A stretch of 64,000 nt of DNA from Cyanidiococcus yangmingshanensis (GCA_013995675.1 VWRR01000007.1:62001-126000); one strand, 5' to 3'; numbered from the stretch's first letter, positions 49,550 to 60,222 are shown. Translations and numbers: made by a program. Notes: generated from the sequence alone by a model not told the origin.

Positions 49550-51227
49550 ATGGGTACAGAAGCGGACTTTTTTTGGGCCAAGCTTGAGCTCTTTCTTCTG
49601 AACGGACGAAAAGAGCTGAACGGCGAGACTCTAGAAGAGTTCCGAGTGGAGCTATCTCGTTCAAGTCAAAGGAGCAAGTCAAACGCAACAGCTTACCCGG
49701 AGATAGAGCAACCTCGAGCAGCTTTCCACAGCCGCAGCGATAGTGTGCGGAGCGTAACAACCGTATCCAACGCGAGCGAGGACTCGAATATCAGGGAAAC
49801 TCACTTAATCAACTGCGATGTAGAATATCTCGGCTTCGACTTTGTTGGACCGCGCTTGGCTCGTGTCGAACCAACTGCAACACTGCCAGATAGCTTGAAT
49901 GGGTTCGACGTCCAACATCTGCTTCCTGGGGAAGATACGAAGCCCATTAAGCAAGACGGACCTCCAGATTGTGAAAACTCAAGGCAGAAGCTTGCGTGTC
50001 CGCGTTTCCGCATGGAGACATCGTATTTTGGAACAGGTCTTGCGCCATGGCCCCAAACATATATGTTCGATTGCGTAGAGAGGAGAGCCCAGGTCATACG
50101 TGAGCGCATACATGAGGTCTCTGACGCTCTTCGCCGGGTAGTCTCCAGTGTTCCTCTTGGCCGAGCAAATGACTTATCCCCTGAAGAGTTTCTGGTAGTC
50201 GGTCGGGTACGGATGATTGACTCCAAAGCGACGAATAGCCATGATGCCTTTATTGAAGACGAGGAGGGGAGAAGTGTACGTCTAGACCTCTCTCTAGTGC
50301 CAAAATTCTTTCTCTATCCCGGAAAAATTATTGGAATTGTTGGCCGAAATCCGACCGGAAGAGTTCTGGAAGTTGATCGAATTCTTGATAATATTTGTGC
50401 AGCAAGCCCGGTAGCCCAGCGAGGGAAGCGGAGCCTGTTTCTTAACCCAAAGAGTTATTCACCAAAGTGGAGGGGTCTTTTCGCAGCTGGACCTTTTGCT
50501 AACATCCAGGACCCTTCGCTGAAAAGCTTAGAGAGATTTGAGAAGGAAATTCAAAAGTTGGAACCAGATTTCGTGTGCTTAATAGGTCCCATTATTGAGG
50601 AGCCTATGGCCGAGGCAAATGAGAATATACCCCACGGGTCCCGACTCGCACAAGGTGAAGAGCTGCTAGCATCTATTCGCTGCATCGCTGAACGAATGCC
50701 GCGTACGAGATTCCTGCTCTGTCCGTCACTCGATGATGCGATGCATCCGCTTCCAGTGTTTCCCCAGAGGCCGTATGATTTTAAGACAGATCCGGCATTG
50801 AAGCTTGGGAATCCCGCTCAGTTCCGAGTCATCCTCGAAAATGGGGATTTCATCGATATTACAGTGATGTCATCACCAATAGTCGAAAAGTTGCAGCAAG
50901 CATGCATTCACAAAGGATGCGCCTCTTCTTTGTTGTCGGAATGTGCAGCTGAAATCATCAAACAGGGAAGCTTTTTCCCTTTGTGGCCATCCGTACAGGA
51001 AACTGCTGTTGACTATGGTCTTTCGTCGAGCACACAGGCCCAATGTCCGGATATACTGGTCCTATCTGGCTCCGCGGGCACATTGGTGACTGAAGCAAAC
51101 GGATGTTGTGTCGTCTGTCCTGAGAAAAACTCTTATGGGCAAAAACGTTGCTGACTTCGCAGTCATAGACCTTGCTTCAGAGTCCGACACGGAGGGATGG
51201 TGTGTAACATTTGCAAGACGAGAATAG
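49550..51227 (+). CDS. POLA2: DNA polymerase alpha subunit B (POLA2)
   Basis: Regulatory B subunit of the polymerase alpha-primase complex, needed to start DNA replication. From ATG 49550: a short helical N-terminal part (ELNGETLEEFRVELSRS, like the POLA2 N-terminal domain), a Ser-rich linker, an OB-fold (VGRVRMIDSKATNSHDAFIE, FFLYPGKIIGIVGRNPTG) and the inactive calcineurin-like phosphoesterase domain (FAAGPF, FVCLIGPII, FLLCPSLDDAMHPLPVFPQ, QGSFFPLWP, CPDILVLSG). At an A5 run (51125-51129) the frame moves +1, after which the family's last strand appears (NVADFAVIDL, WCVTFARRE) with stop at 51227; the span is 3n+1. The N-terminus looks short by about 35 residues, and the frame is open upstream without an ATG. 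Nuclear. Confidence 0.9.
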
Positions 51228-51721
51228 GCGCAGATTGGGCAGAATGAACGACAGCCAAAGCTTGGGGTGCGTTTTATGAAAATGCTCTGTGCTCAGTGCA
51301 GGTAGCCTTTCGGCTCAGCCATCTGCTCATGTCATGAAAGCCTAATTTCTCACTCCAGGAGATTGCGTGTTAGGCAATGGGTGTGTCATAAACGCAGTGG
51401 CTCTCAAGTCTTGTTCGGTTTCGGAGTTGCGAGCACAAACCAGCCTCTTTTTTGAGCTCAAGTTTTTTGACTCCAGAGCATGGCAGGAGTTGAGACACCA
51501 CTCTCACCTCAGCTCTCGAACCTCACTTACTGAAATGAAACTCAGATAGAAAGCTCGGGATATCCGCTGGTCTTTGTTCGACCAACGTTGCTGCACAGGA
51601 AAACTTATGCTTCCAGACGCAGAACACAAAAAACTACGTATAAATACTTGTGTAACGAACCAGTGCGCCCATACTTTCAACTGCAGCACCACGAAGATCA
51701 GCTTATAATCCAAGCCAACCC
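51228..51721. other. Spacer between POLA2 and repeat copy B
   Basis: About 490 bases. No feature recognised. Confidence 0.4.
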
Positions 51722-52577
51722 GCAATAGACCCAAAAGAGGCACTAAAATTGAAACCTACGCCTGCCGCGTTTGCTCAAACCCACTAGCAAGTCTCTGGGT
51801 TTCGAGTTTCTGCAGCCGTCAGCCGGCAGCCAGAGCAACCCTTCGTTTCAGAGTAAACCATCACGGCGACTGCTCTTTCCGACGATACCTTCCCCTCAGA
51901 CTCGCATGCCGTGGACCCCGCTTGATACATCAATCAGCGAACAAGCTTGCCTTTCGCAGTCGTCCAGTTCCAGATGCGCGAGAGCTCCAGCCCCATCCCC
52001 AGACACCGCCATCCGTCTCGATGGTTTCGCATGCGCATGGCCTCAGCGGCACTCGTGACGGCATTAGTTCCCCAGTCCGGCCCTAGGCCAAAACCAGGTC
52101 TCGCGAAAGCGACATGCACCATGATACTGACCGCGAAGGAGACAAGCCAGAGTTAGGGCACGAGTCGCTGCGATGTGGACCCCAACCGAGTCGACATGTA
52201 CCGGGAAGCCTCGAAGGAGACAGCCAGAGTTAGGGCACGAGCTCGCTGCGATGTGGACTCCAGCCGAGTCGACATGTACCGGGAAGCCTTCCGAGCTCCA
52301 TGATGTTGACCGGCTCGTCCGCAGCCCTTGGATTTCCCATCGATGGTGCATCGGACAGATCAGTGGCGAGGCGGCATGAAGGCGCGTGCCCGAAGAAATT
52401 CTCTGTTGCGTTGGCGCACGTGGCCAAGCCTTGGAGACTTTCGCTCTTTTCTTGAGCGAGTGCTGACTGGAGGCCAGAGCTAGCTGTGCCTGAGAGTGGG
52501 GTGCTTTGCGGCCAGTTTGTGGAGGTCCGTGGCCTCGAGGGCTTGGCAGAGAAAAGGAGGTTAGCTGTCGTGCACCT
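51722..52577 (+). repeat. Dispersed repeat, copy B (856 bases)
   Basis: Same element as 38876-39652, same orientation. It is 79 bases longer because of an internal tandem duplication. It ends 16 bases before the ATG of the DEAD-box gene. The left and right flanks are unlike those of copy A, and no target-site duplication is evident. Confidence 0.93.
52135..52290 (+). repeat. Tandem duplication (2 x 78 bases) inside repeat copy B
   Basis: Unit 1 is 52135-52212 and unit 2 is 52213-52290. Each runs from GAAGGAGACA to GGGAAGCCT with about five differences. Copy A has a single unit at the matching place (about 39289-39366). Confidence 0.9.
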
Positions 52578-52593
52578 TTAGCCTTTCTTCAGA

Positions 52594-53724
52594 ATGGAGA
52601 ATTCCTTTTGGGGGATCGGGTTACATCCAAATGTTCAACGTGGTCTCCTGCTGCGGTCTCTAATAGAACCCTCTTCGATCCAGTCCATAGCACTGCCAGC
52701 TATTGTGCGGGGTGAGAGCATAGTTGTGCAGGACCTTAGTGGCAGCGGAAAAACTACAATGCTCGCGATAGCTGTGAATCAAATTGTTGATACCTCGAAA
52801 GGGTTCCTGCAGGCGGTATTGCTTTCGCCGACACGGGAGCTGGCTCAGCAAACGGCAAGTCTCGTCACGGAAATTGGTTCAAAATATGTAAGTCTGACTT
52901 GTGCCGTATGTCACGGCTCCTCGCGGTTGAAAGGCACGGAGCAAGTATGGAGTGGCACTCCTGGTCGCGTGCTGGCCCAGCTCTCAATTCAAAGGGCTTC
53001 GTTCTTGAAAAGAATACGCGTGCTCATAATAGACGAGGTTGATGAAATGGTCTCCGCAGGACTGATCGGACAGGTCTCCCGTATCCGCCAACTGATGCCA
53101 CCGGAGTGTCAATTTGTTGTTGTATCAGCCACTGCCTCTATGATCGGAGAAGATAGTCTTAGCTCTCTCCTGAAAAGGGAGGTGCGATTCATCAATGCAG
53201 CACGCGGCGAGAATTTCTGGCATTCTCGCCTGCAACAGTACTTCATCGAAGTAAGTGCTGAAAAATGGAAGTTGGATGCCGTTTTTGATATTTTTACGAG
53301 ATTCTTACTTCAATCTCAGTGCATTATTTTCGCTAATGAGTGTCCAAAAGCAGAATGGCTTGCCAAAAAGCTAGTGATCCGGGGATTCCCAGTTCAATGT
53401 ATTCATGGCGCCATGTTACAGCGAAAAAGAGACGACGCGCTTCGGAAATTTCGTTCTGGAGACGCCAAGATCTTAGTTGCGACAGATGTCGCGAGCAGAG
53501 GACTAGACGTTCCTTCAGTGGCGATGGTGATTAATTTCGATTGCCCCCTCAAGCCAAACACCTATGTACATCGCATTGGTCGATGTGGAAGGTTCGGACG
53601 AAATGGCGTTGCGATTTCACTCTTAATCGATGACGATCGAGATGATTTCCGAAGACTGACGCGTCGCCTGCGCACTCAGGTTAAACCACTTCCCGCTGAT
53701 CAGCTGGAGATAAATCCAGTCTAA
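52594..53724 (+). CDS. DEAD-box RNA helicase, eIF4A/FAL1-like
   Basis: 376 residues from ATG 52594. All helicase motifs are present in order: Q motif EPSSIQSIALP, Walker A SGSGKT (usually SGTGKT), PTRELAQQ, GTPGR, motif II DEVD (instead of DEAD), SAT, then domain 2 with IIFANECPKAEWL, IHGAMLQRKRDDALRKFRSG, ILVATDVASRGLDVPSV and YVHRIGRCGRFGRNG. Architecture and length match the minimal two-RecA-domain helicases of the eIF4A/eIF4AIII/FAL1 group, which act in translation initiation, exon junctions and rRNA processing. The C-terminus (VKPLPADQLEI) resembles eIF4A endings only loosely, and DEVD plus the altered Walker A mark it as a divergent paralogue rather than eIF4A itself. Repeat copy B ends 16 bases upstream, so the transcript start probably lies inside the repeat. 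Confidence 0.88.
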   Translation: MENSFWGIGLHPNVQRGLLLRSLIEPSSIQSIALPAIVRGESIVVQDLSGSGKTTMLAIAVNQIVDTSKGFLQAVLLSPTRELAQQTASLVTEIGSKYVSLTCAVCHGSSRLKGTEQVWSGTPGRVLAQLSIQRASFLKRIRVLIIDEVDEMVSAGLIGQVSRIRQLMPPECQFVVVSATASMIGEDSLSSLLKREVRFINAARGENFWHSRLQQYFIEVSAEKWKLDAVFDIFTRFLLQSQCIIFANECPKAEWLAKKLVIRGFPVQCIHGAMLQRKRDDALRKFRSGDAKILVATDVASRGLDVPSVAMVINFDCPLKPNTYVHRIGRCGRFGRNGVAISLLIDDDRDDFRRLTRRLRTQVKPLPADQLEINPV

Positions 53725-54361
53725 AAATATCTCTCCTCAGAGGTCGTTTACTTCCCTCACAACTTGGTTCATTTCAAGCAAAAATCTAAATCCCTCGTAT
53801 AACTCTTTCTTCAGAACTTTGGTAGAGAGCCAGATTAATTAACGAATAAATGTGGAAGTAGAGCTCAACGGGAAGCGTATCCGCATTGGCCTATCGTAGT
53901 ACGCGCTAGCAAATTCGAAGCGCGAATCCGGAAATCGTTGGCTTGCGAAACCAATTTTTTGGGTGTGGTTCGAATTTTTATGTCTCGCTAAACTCGCCGA
54001 TCATTTTTTCTACTAACAGATTGGATCTAATCATCCAAGTGAGGTTTCTCAAATTTCTATACGGTATTGTTAATTTTTTTCGAAGGACTCAAATAGATCG
54101 CAGTTTTATGCGAGTCCTCCCTAAAGTATTTCTGGCAATATGGACAATTTTCTGTTCGAAGCCCGCTGCGCTTGAGGGTTATGCAAAGCGCTCCCCTGTC
54201 ATTAAAATCATGTTTGCCATGGAAAGGTGGAACAGATCATAAATGCCGTCTTCCCACTATGGTCTTTTCAAAACTAGATTACATAGTGAGCTCTGGTAAT
54301 CCCTTCCGATGAACGAGTGGATGCTATTTACACGTTACCAATTTTTGCGCTGCGGTGATCA
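53725..54361. other. Spacer between the helicase and PSMG4-like genes
   Basis: 640 bases, A/T-rich by comparison with the rest. A plus-strand frame (53943-54242) shows only hydrophobic, unconserved sequence. Nothing recognised. Confidence 0.4.
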
Positions 54362-54835
54362 ATGGAGACCCGCTTCGAGGTGAAAGAGTTCAACGGGAAG
54401 TTGTTTTGTTTTCAGTCAGTGAAGCTCGGAAACGACTCCGTCTGGCTATGGCTAGGAGAGCGTTCCTCTGAACAAAACGACCATGAGCTTTCACTGTGGT
54501 CGACCTCGTTTCAGCTCTGGCGACCTGGAGCTGAAAGAAGTTTTTGTGCAACTGATCCTATTCTGCTTTTACCGTTTAGTGGCGAGTCTCGGAGACGCGA
54601 TGTCTGCTTGAGAATTTCTAGTTACCTTAGCAAAGCGGCAGAAAAAAATATTTTGCTTAGTTTGGCGTTAAGAGAAGAGTGGTTGATTGAAATCTACAAC
54701 GATACTGAGAGTTTGGTAGATGAATGGAGCAGCGATAACGTTCCCGACAGTATGCTTCAACAGGATCATCCTGTCTCACTCGAAACCAATTTCATTTCTT
54801 TCGTCAAAAGTAACTTTCTGGAGATGTTAGCATAG
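54362..54835 (+). CDS. Probable proteasome assembly chaperone 4 (PSMG4/PAC4)
   Basis: 157 residues from ATG 54362. VKLGNDSVWLWLGERS corresponds to the PSMG4 strand MRLTDSLFLWVG, and the second half, SSYLSKAAEKNILLSLALRE followed by WLIEIYNDTESLVDE, matches the layout LAxxLAxKTxKQVFxSxNL plus LxExxI. PSMG4 pairs with PSMG3 and helps order the alpha ring of the 20S proteasome. The family is small (about 125-150 residues) and poorly conserved, so the call rests on two motifs and overall length. The C-terminal 35 residues are acidic then hydrophobic and have no counterpart I know. Confidence 0.5.
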   Translation: METRFEVKEFNGKLFCFQSVKLGNDSVWLWLGERSSEQNDHELSLWSTSFQLWRPGAERSFCATDPILLLPFSGESRRRDVCLRISSYLSKAAEKNILLSLALREEWLIEIYNDTESLVDEWSSDNVPDSMLQQDHPVSLETNFISFVKSNFLEMLA

Positions 54836-56018
54836 CATAGGCACCTCTCGCTGGAAAACACAGTCAATATTCTTCGGGGCTAACACTTAGCAGATCGTTG
54901 GTTTCGAATAGCTTCAAGTGTGCAAATTGTGGATTTTTCGGCAGCATTTGGGGCCATACGTATATTTAGACTCTTATGCATGCTAATATATCGAACGTTG
55001 TGGAGCATCGAGATTTTAGAAGTACCACGCGGTCAGTTCTGTTTTTAGAACAGTGGGTTTTGACACAACCCGTTTCTGACAAACAACGGATCTGGTTTCT
55101 GAGCAATATACGAAGAGATGTCACTATAAAGAGCATAGGCCTCCAATCTTTATCTACCGAACATTCAGCGACCTTTTCCCAGGATCCGAATAAGTTTTTT
55201 GCTTTTGTTACGTTTGAGGTCAGTTATTGCGCGTATTCTTTAATTGAACGTGTCGATGTGTCATTTCGTTACGACAGCGCGATGGATATGAATCGGTACT
55301 CCGGAACAGCAGTTTCTGGAGGTAGCTTCACCGGGGTGGGACTGGCTCTTTGTACAACGTAGCTTTGGCGTCAGGCAAGACTTTTGTAGAGCATTCTGAG
55401 CGGATTCGGGCTTGAGTATCCCCCGAGGAGCTGAATATCGCTGAGGCTGGCAAGAAAAACCGACTTGCATAAGTTTTTGAATGTCTAAGAAATTCCTTTT
55501 ACATATGATGCAACTGTTTGGATTAGCTTGAGGGCGGACGATCAGAGTGGAAAACGTCATTTTTTGCTGAGCGTTTGGTTTTCACAGCTCTGAAACTTGA
55601 TCTTTGGTGCCGGAAGCTTGAAAGATACATCTTATGAATTTTTGCAATGATCGAGCGCGCAGTATTCGTGATCGTCGAAAGCATACGTCCCAGCATATTT
55701 CTCAATGCTGAGAATATAAATATGCCCTGAGACTTGTATCAGAAAATCCTATTGACGAGGACTGGAGCGGATTTCAAAGGAAATCCACGATAGTATATCT
55801 TGATTCATGACGAGGTTTTCTTTCAACACAGCTCTGCAATGATCTTCTATTCCGCCAACGCGAAACGATCGCGGCGCGCTCAAACTCTGAGCTGCAAGCT
55901 GTCTAAATACTCAGTTTGTTTTCTGCAGTGATCTCTTCAATGATGCGCAGAAGGTTCTCGTGAACTTTCACTCGGACGCTAGATTGACTGCTCTATCCCC
56001 TCTTTCAAGAATTTTTGC
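54836..56018. other. 1.2 kb region upstream of TRAPPC8
   Basis: Contains the unassigned frame 54976-55362, listed separately. The rest has only short frames; an AATATAAATAT sequence near 55713-55722 is TATA-like but 300 bases from the next ATG. Confidence 0.4.
54976..55362 (+). CDS. Unassigned small open frame
   Basis: ATG 54976, 128 residues, between the PSMG4-like gene and TRAPPC8 on the same strand. The translation alternates hydrophobic and polar residues in a beta-rich manner (FAFVTFEVSYCAYSLIERVD, SGGSFTGVGLALCTT), but I cannot assign a family. It has no signal peptide or membrane helix. It may be real or chance. Confidence 0.25.
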   Translation: MHANISNVVEHRDFRSTTRSVLFLEQWVLTQPVSDKQRIWFLSNIRRDVTIKSIGLQSLSTEHSATFSQDPNKFFAFVTFEVSYCAYSLIERVDVSFRYDSAMDMNRYSGTAVSGGSFTGVGLALCTT

Positions 56019-59000
56019 ATGATTTCCGACTCGATCTCTAGCTTCTTGGAGCAGCGCACTGGGCCTCTGGTGTTAGTAACGGCAACGCCGCGCGGTGAAA
56101 AAGTTTGTCAGGAAACTGCGTCGTTTCTGTGTGAAGAACTTCATCAGGGTCCCGCTAACCTAAATAATCTTGAATGCGACGGCTGCAGTGCACTTATCCT
56201 GGCAAAGTGCTGGTTACGGTGCGTCACTGGAACGGATTTTCGGAGCGGAGGTGAACCAGATCGTTCAAGCGGAAGTTCACACTCAAGATTGCGAGCTTGT
56301 CGTTTGACGAGTGTGCAAGAAATCAGAGAAATCCTTCTTCTGTCGGTCAAGGACAATTTGGACGAGCTGGTGAAAAGCCGCTCGCAGCGCACCGGAAATA
56401 ACTCGCTATGCACGAGCTCTGACCAATTCTCGCGCATCTGGCTCACGACAGTGCGAAAAGAAGTGCAACAACAGTCTTTGCTCGGGAACACGGCCACTGC
56501 AATAATGGACTTTCTTAGTTTATCTCCATTTGGCCTGCCGCATCATATACTCGATCAGGTTACAGCGCAGCTTATTTTCGCTGATGCGAACGACTCCAGC
56601 GAGGATATCATACCTATTCTGCTCGAACATGCGCGGTTCGATCCCCCACTCAGGGAGAGGATTCTTGATCATGATCGGCCTGTGTTTGTTGTGCAGTTTG
56701 CGCGGTCACCAGCCAAGTTTTCCGGGGGCAACGATTTCATAGAAGAGGAGCTTTTGTTAGGTGATGCGCTCCGAGCTGTCAGGTTCGTCCTAAGTGCGCC
56801 GGAACGTGGTGAGTCGTCAAAGCTTGGAGAGCAGCTCTGTACACGGTTTTTGGAATGGATTGATACCGTCGTCTGGCGAGAGTCGCAGTCTCGAATGGAC
56901 CAGCTGGAGAGAGCCGGACGAGTGGTTCGCAATCAGTTCAAGGTCTGGTTTTCTTCCGGCCAAGCCAAGGCCCGTGAGGGCGTTGTTCCTGCGCAGCGTC
57001 TGGGATTGAATCTTGGAACGATGCCTTACGTATATCTGTGGAACTCAGCAGAAACAAGAGCCTTTTTCCTTGGGTCGTTACTGATCATGCGGAAGAGTTT
57101 AAATGAAGCCGTTGCTGTTCTTCGCATGGTAGTTGCAGACTTCAGGTATGATCGTAGTATGGTCTACGCAGCAGCTGCTTCTGAGAGCCTGGGAATCGCT
57201 CTAATGCTCCAGGGAAAGTCTGAAATTTCGGAAATCATGGATATATTATCTGCTGCAGCGGATAGTTATCGGCAAGCAGACAAGTTTCTTGACGCTTGTA
57301 GAGTGGTTCTTCTGCTAGCAACAGCTTGCGTCAAAGAAAACGATTGGCTGCGCGCCGGAGAATACCTGCTTGATGCCGGCCTATCTGATGTTAACGTGCT
57401 GCGTAAGTCGCGCGGTTCTGTGCCACCGTCGAGGAAGCTCTGCGGTGCTCTGTGCTTAGAGCTAGCCGCGGTATGTTTCCAGCTTCTCCGTCGGCCGAAG
57501 CGCAAACGATTGCTTCAGTTCTGTCTCTCGATGGCGGCGGAGTGCTACGCTTCAGCTAGGTTCTTCGAAGATGCAAGGCGGCTGTTTGTCCAAGTTTCCG
57601 ATGAACTGAAGGGTAAGGCATGGTCATGGGTGGAAGCATTTACGAATCTCAGTGCCAGTCGGACCGCGTGGATGTGCAGTGAATTCTTGGAGTCGTACAA
57701 GCGTTACTGTGCCTTTCTGTCGGATCTGAAACCCTCGAGAGTCGACGAAGTTGCTGTCCTGAAGGAAACTGTGATGACCGCGTCTATTCTAGGAGACCGT
57801 ATTTTTGAGTGCGTATGCGCTTTTCCCCCCCTCGATCTGAATAGTATTGTGCTCGCAGAAGAGTTTAGAATATTCGAGGATACACAAACGCAAGAATGGA
57901 AAGCGATGGCGGATGAGTTAAGAGTCTCTCAAGATGTGCAGTTACAGCTCTGTAGCTCTTCTACGGATGGTGAAATCGCGCAGTGTGCTTCGAAGCCTGA
58001 GAAGTTTAGTCCGCTTTTCGATCTTTTTGAAACGCAGGAAATCCCAGTGAATGGTTGTTTGAATGTTTCCGCGGGAGAGAAGGTAGTCTTAACTTGCCGG
58101 CTTGAGAACCCACTTAGAGCCCCCATTGAGGTTCATGACGTCGTTCTTGAAATTCGGAGGAGAAACGAATCGAGCAGCGATAATGAATCACGGTCGGATG
58201 GGATTTTGCCCATTCATGTCGAGACTGGTCAAGGAGCTCAGATTCCTCACAACAGCGACGGTTTGCTTCGGGGCGTCTTCGTCGTACCTGAATGTGGGAT
58301 TTTTGATATCGAGAGAGTCAACTGGAAGGTATATTCTCCTTTATTCAACCCAAGCTTAGTCTGCTGTGCCTCGTTCGATCTGCACGGGTTGAACGATGCC
58401 ATGCTTTTGCGCCGTAACGATATTTTCGTGAGAGCAGCACCCCGTGTGCCCAAGTTCTGCTCAGCTATTCGGATTGGACCGCCCGCCCCACTGTTAAGCC
58501 TGCGGTCACCTAACCTGCCCAAGAGTGTCTTTGAAGGTCAAATCTGGAAGGCCATTGTTGAGCTTGTTAACGTCTCTTTGGTCACGGTTCACGGAGTTAC
58601 TCTATGCTGGTGCTCTGAATCCGATTTCTTAGTGCATGTGCTCCGATGCCTGACGTCTGAATCTGAGGAACTCGCTCTGAAAAAGAGTAATCAGGTTGTC
58701 TCTTTGGGATGTTCTCTAGAACAGAGAGATTTTATTCGATTCGAGCTAGCAATCTGGTGCCGCCACTATGTGGTCGAGCAGAGTGATGACTCTGGGTTCG
58801 TCCCGAGCTTTCTTCGTTTTCTCGTCCTTTCATCTACTCATTCCCCATCGAGCACCCTCATGAAATTGCTTCCAGTCCGCCTGGGTGTACTCAAGCAGAA
58901 GTCAATACAGATTTCGTTATGTTGCTTGAGAGAGCGGGAAGCACTGGAGACGCCGGACGGGAAAGTGCAATGCAATGAGACCGCATGCAAACGCGGGCTC

Positions 59001-59678
59001 GATCGGGGAGCTCTCCTGGGATTCCAGGTTCAAAACCTGATCTCCAATCCGTGCATTTTACGGCTGGAAAGACTCCAAGTTCATGACGGGACAAGTCTGC
59101 TCCGGACACAAAATCCGTTCAACGTACCCTTATCCTGTGTCACGTTGCAAAATCATGACAGAGCCAATATCTTTCTGTACACTGACTTTATTCGCTCGGC
59201 GGACAGCGGATTGTCTCTGGTTTTCCCTCAGGGTCTCGCGGAGGATTTCATGAAAATTCTTGATATTTTTCTTGCCCTGGAGAGACGGAAAGAAACAAGC
59301 GAGACTAGTTCGAGAAACTTGACGGCCTTGGCTCTCTGGACAGCGAAAAGTCGTTGTGACGATTCGACTCTGGTGGGCTTGTCTCTTCTGGATGTTCCTC
59401 AAGAGAAGCTTTCGATCACCGGGGCCGATCAAGTGGAGAATCTAGAGGTGCCGCGTCACGCGGAACAAATTTTAACGTTGATACCATGTGAGCATGGCGT
59501 GAACGGTAAGCTATTAATATCCACGGATGGCAACTCGAGTCCAATTGCTCATGTTGACGAAAGGGAAGTGGCGTCAAATTTCGCGTTTTGGAGCGGTCAT
59601 GTATACAGAGCAGTTGCCGCGCGTCGATTCATTACAGATACCAACGTGGGCGCATTTCTTGTCATCCACGATATTTAG
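56019..59678 (+). CDS. TRAPPC8: TRAPPC8/Trs85-type subunit of the TRAPP III tethering complex
   Basis: 1219 residues, uninterrupted, from ATG 56019. Trs85/TRAPPC8 brings the TRAPP Rab-GEF to autophagic and early secretory membranes, acting through Rab1/Ypt1. The family signature is PYVYLWNSAETRAFFLGSLL (near residue 330), then a TPR-like helical solenoid: AVAVLRMVVADFRYDRSMVY, DACRVVLLLATACVKENDWL, RLLQFCLSMAAECYASARFF and DARRLFVQVSDELKGKAWSW, which follow TRAPPC8 closely. The C-terminal ~550 residues are beta-rich and probably form the Ig-like sandwiches found in TRAPPC8-type proteins (SAGEKVVLTCRLENPLRAPI, FEGQIWKAIVELVNVSLVTV). The N-terminal ~250 residues are divergent. Trs120/TRAPPC9 was considered; the YLWNSAETR block decides for TRAPPC8. 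Confidence 0.8.
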   Translation: MISDSISSFLEQRTGPLVLVTATPRGEKVCQETASFLCEELHQGPANLNNLECDGCSALILAKCWLRCVTGTDFRSGGEPDRSSGSSHSRLRACRLTSVQEIREILLLSVKDNLDELVKSRSQRTGNNSLCTSSDQFSRIWLTTVRKEVQQQSLLGNTATAIMDFLSLSPFGLPHHILDQVTAQLIFADANDSSEDIIPILLEHARFDPPLRERILDHDRPVFVVQFARSPAKFSGGNDFIEEELLLGDALRAVRFVLSAPERGESSKLGEQLCTRFLEWIDTVVWRESQSRMDQLERAGRVVRNQFKVWFSSGQAKAREGVVPAQRLGLNLGTMPYVYLWNSAETRAFFLGSLLIMRKSLNEAVAVLRMVVADFRYDRSMVYAAAASESLGIALMLQGKSEISEIMDILSAAADSYRQADKFLDACRVVLLLATACVKENDWLRAGEYLLDAGLSDVNVLRKSRGSVPPSRKLCGALCLELAAVCFQLLRRPKRKRLLQFCLSMAAECYASARFFEDARRLFVQVSDELKGKAWSWVEAFTNLSASRTAWMCSEFLESYKRYCAFLSDLKPSRVDEVAVLKETVMTASILGDRIFECVCAFPPLDLNSIVLAEEFRIFEDTQTQEWKAMADELRVSQDVQLQLCSSSTDGEIAQCASKPEKFSPLFDLFETQEIPVNGCLNVSAGEKVVLTCRLENPLRAPIEVHDVVLEIRRRNESSSDNESRSDGILPIHVETGQGAQIPHNSDGLLRGVFVVPECGIFDIERVNWKVYSPLFNPSLVCCASFDLHGLNDAMLLRRNDIFVRAAPRVPKFCSAIRIGPPAPLLSLRSPNLPKSVFEGQIWKAIVELVNVSLVTVHGVTLCWCSESDFLVHVLRCLTSESEELALKKSNQVVSLGCSLEQRDFIRFELAIWCRHYVVEQSDDSGFVPSFLRFLVLSSTHSPSSTLMKLLPVRLGVLKQKSIQISLCCLREREALETPDGKVQCNETACKRGLDRGALLGFQVQNLISNPCILRLERLQVHDGTSLLRTQNPFNVPLSCVTLQNHDRANIFLYTDFIRSADSGLSLVFPQGLAEDFMKILDIFLALERRKETSETSSRNLTALALWTAKSRCDDSTLVGLSLLDVPQEKLSITGADQVENLEVPRHAEQILTLIPCEHGVNGKLLISTDGNSSPIAHVDEREVASNFAFWSGHVYRAVAARRFITDTNVGAFLVIHDI

Positions 59679-60222
59679 ATATGATCCGCGATGAAATCAG
59701 CAACAGGTAGCTCGAGTGTCCAATGCGCGCACGCTTTACTTGGTGCCGTTTGGCTCTCTCTAGCGTAAGATTCTGTCGCAACCAAATCAGAAATTTCCGA
59801 CCCTTCGCCAAAGCGGTACGAACACAACACGATTTTCGCTCCAGTATTCGTCCATCACCGTTAGTTATCTGTACATAATCTCATGAAAAGCTTTTAGAGA
59901 ATCAGCCAAGCACAACATGAGACCAACTCAAGTGGCGTAGCCTTCAAGATAGATCCATTAGGGAGGGGCATGGACTTCTGAAACTCAGTAGTGCATGAAA
60001 GCGCTTTTGAGCCATGTCCATCGATCTTGTTTTCTCCAGCGATCCCGACATCAAATAGGATTCTCCTCAGAGGGCAGTTCGCCGCGATCATTCAGAGTCA
60101 GGACCGAGAGCAAAGCTCTATCTCCAAGGCCTGGCCATCTTGAGACTGAAGTTCGAGCTGATCTTTTCCTGATTCCGTGACGCCCAGAGACCCTAGACGG
60201 CCGGAGCCACACGAGTTTCTTA
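59679..60222. other. Spacer between convergent TRAPPC8 and maleylacetoacetate isomerase
   Basis: 540 bases of 3' flank. Nothing recognised. Confidence 0.4.
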
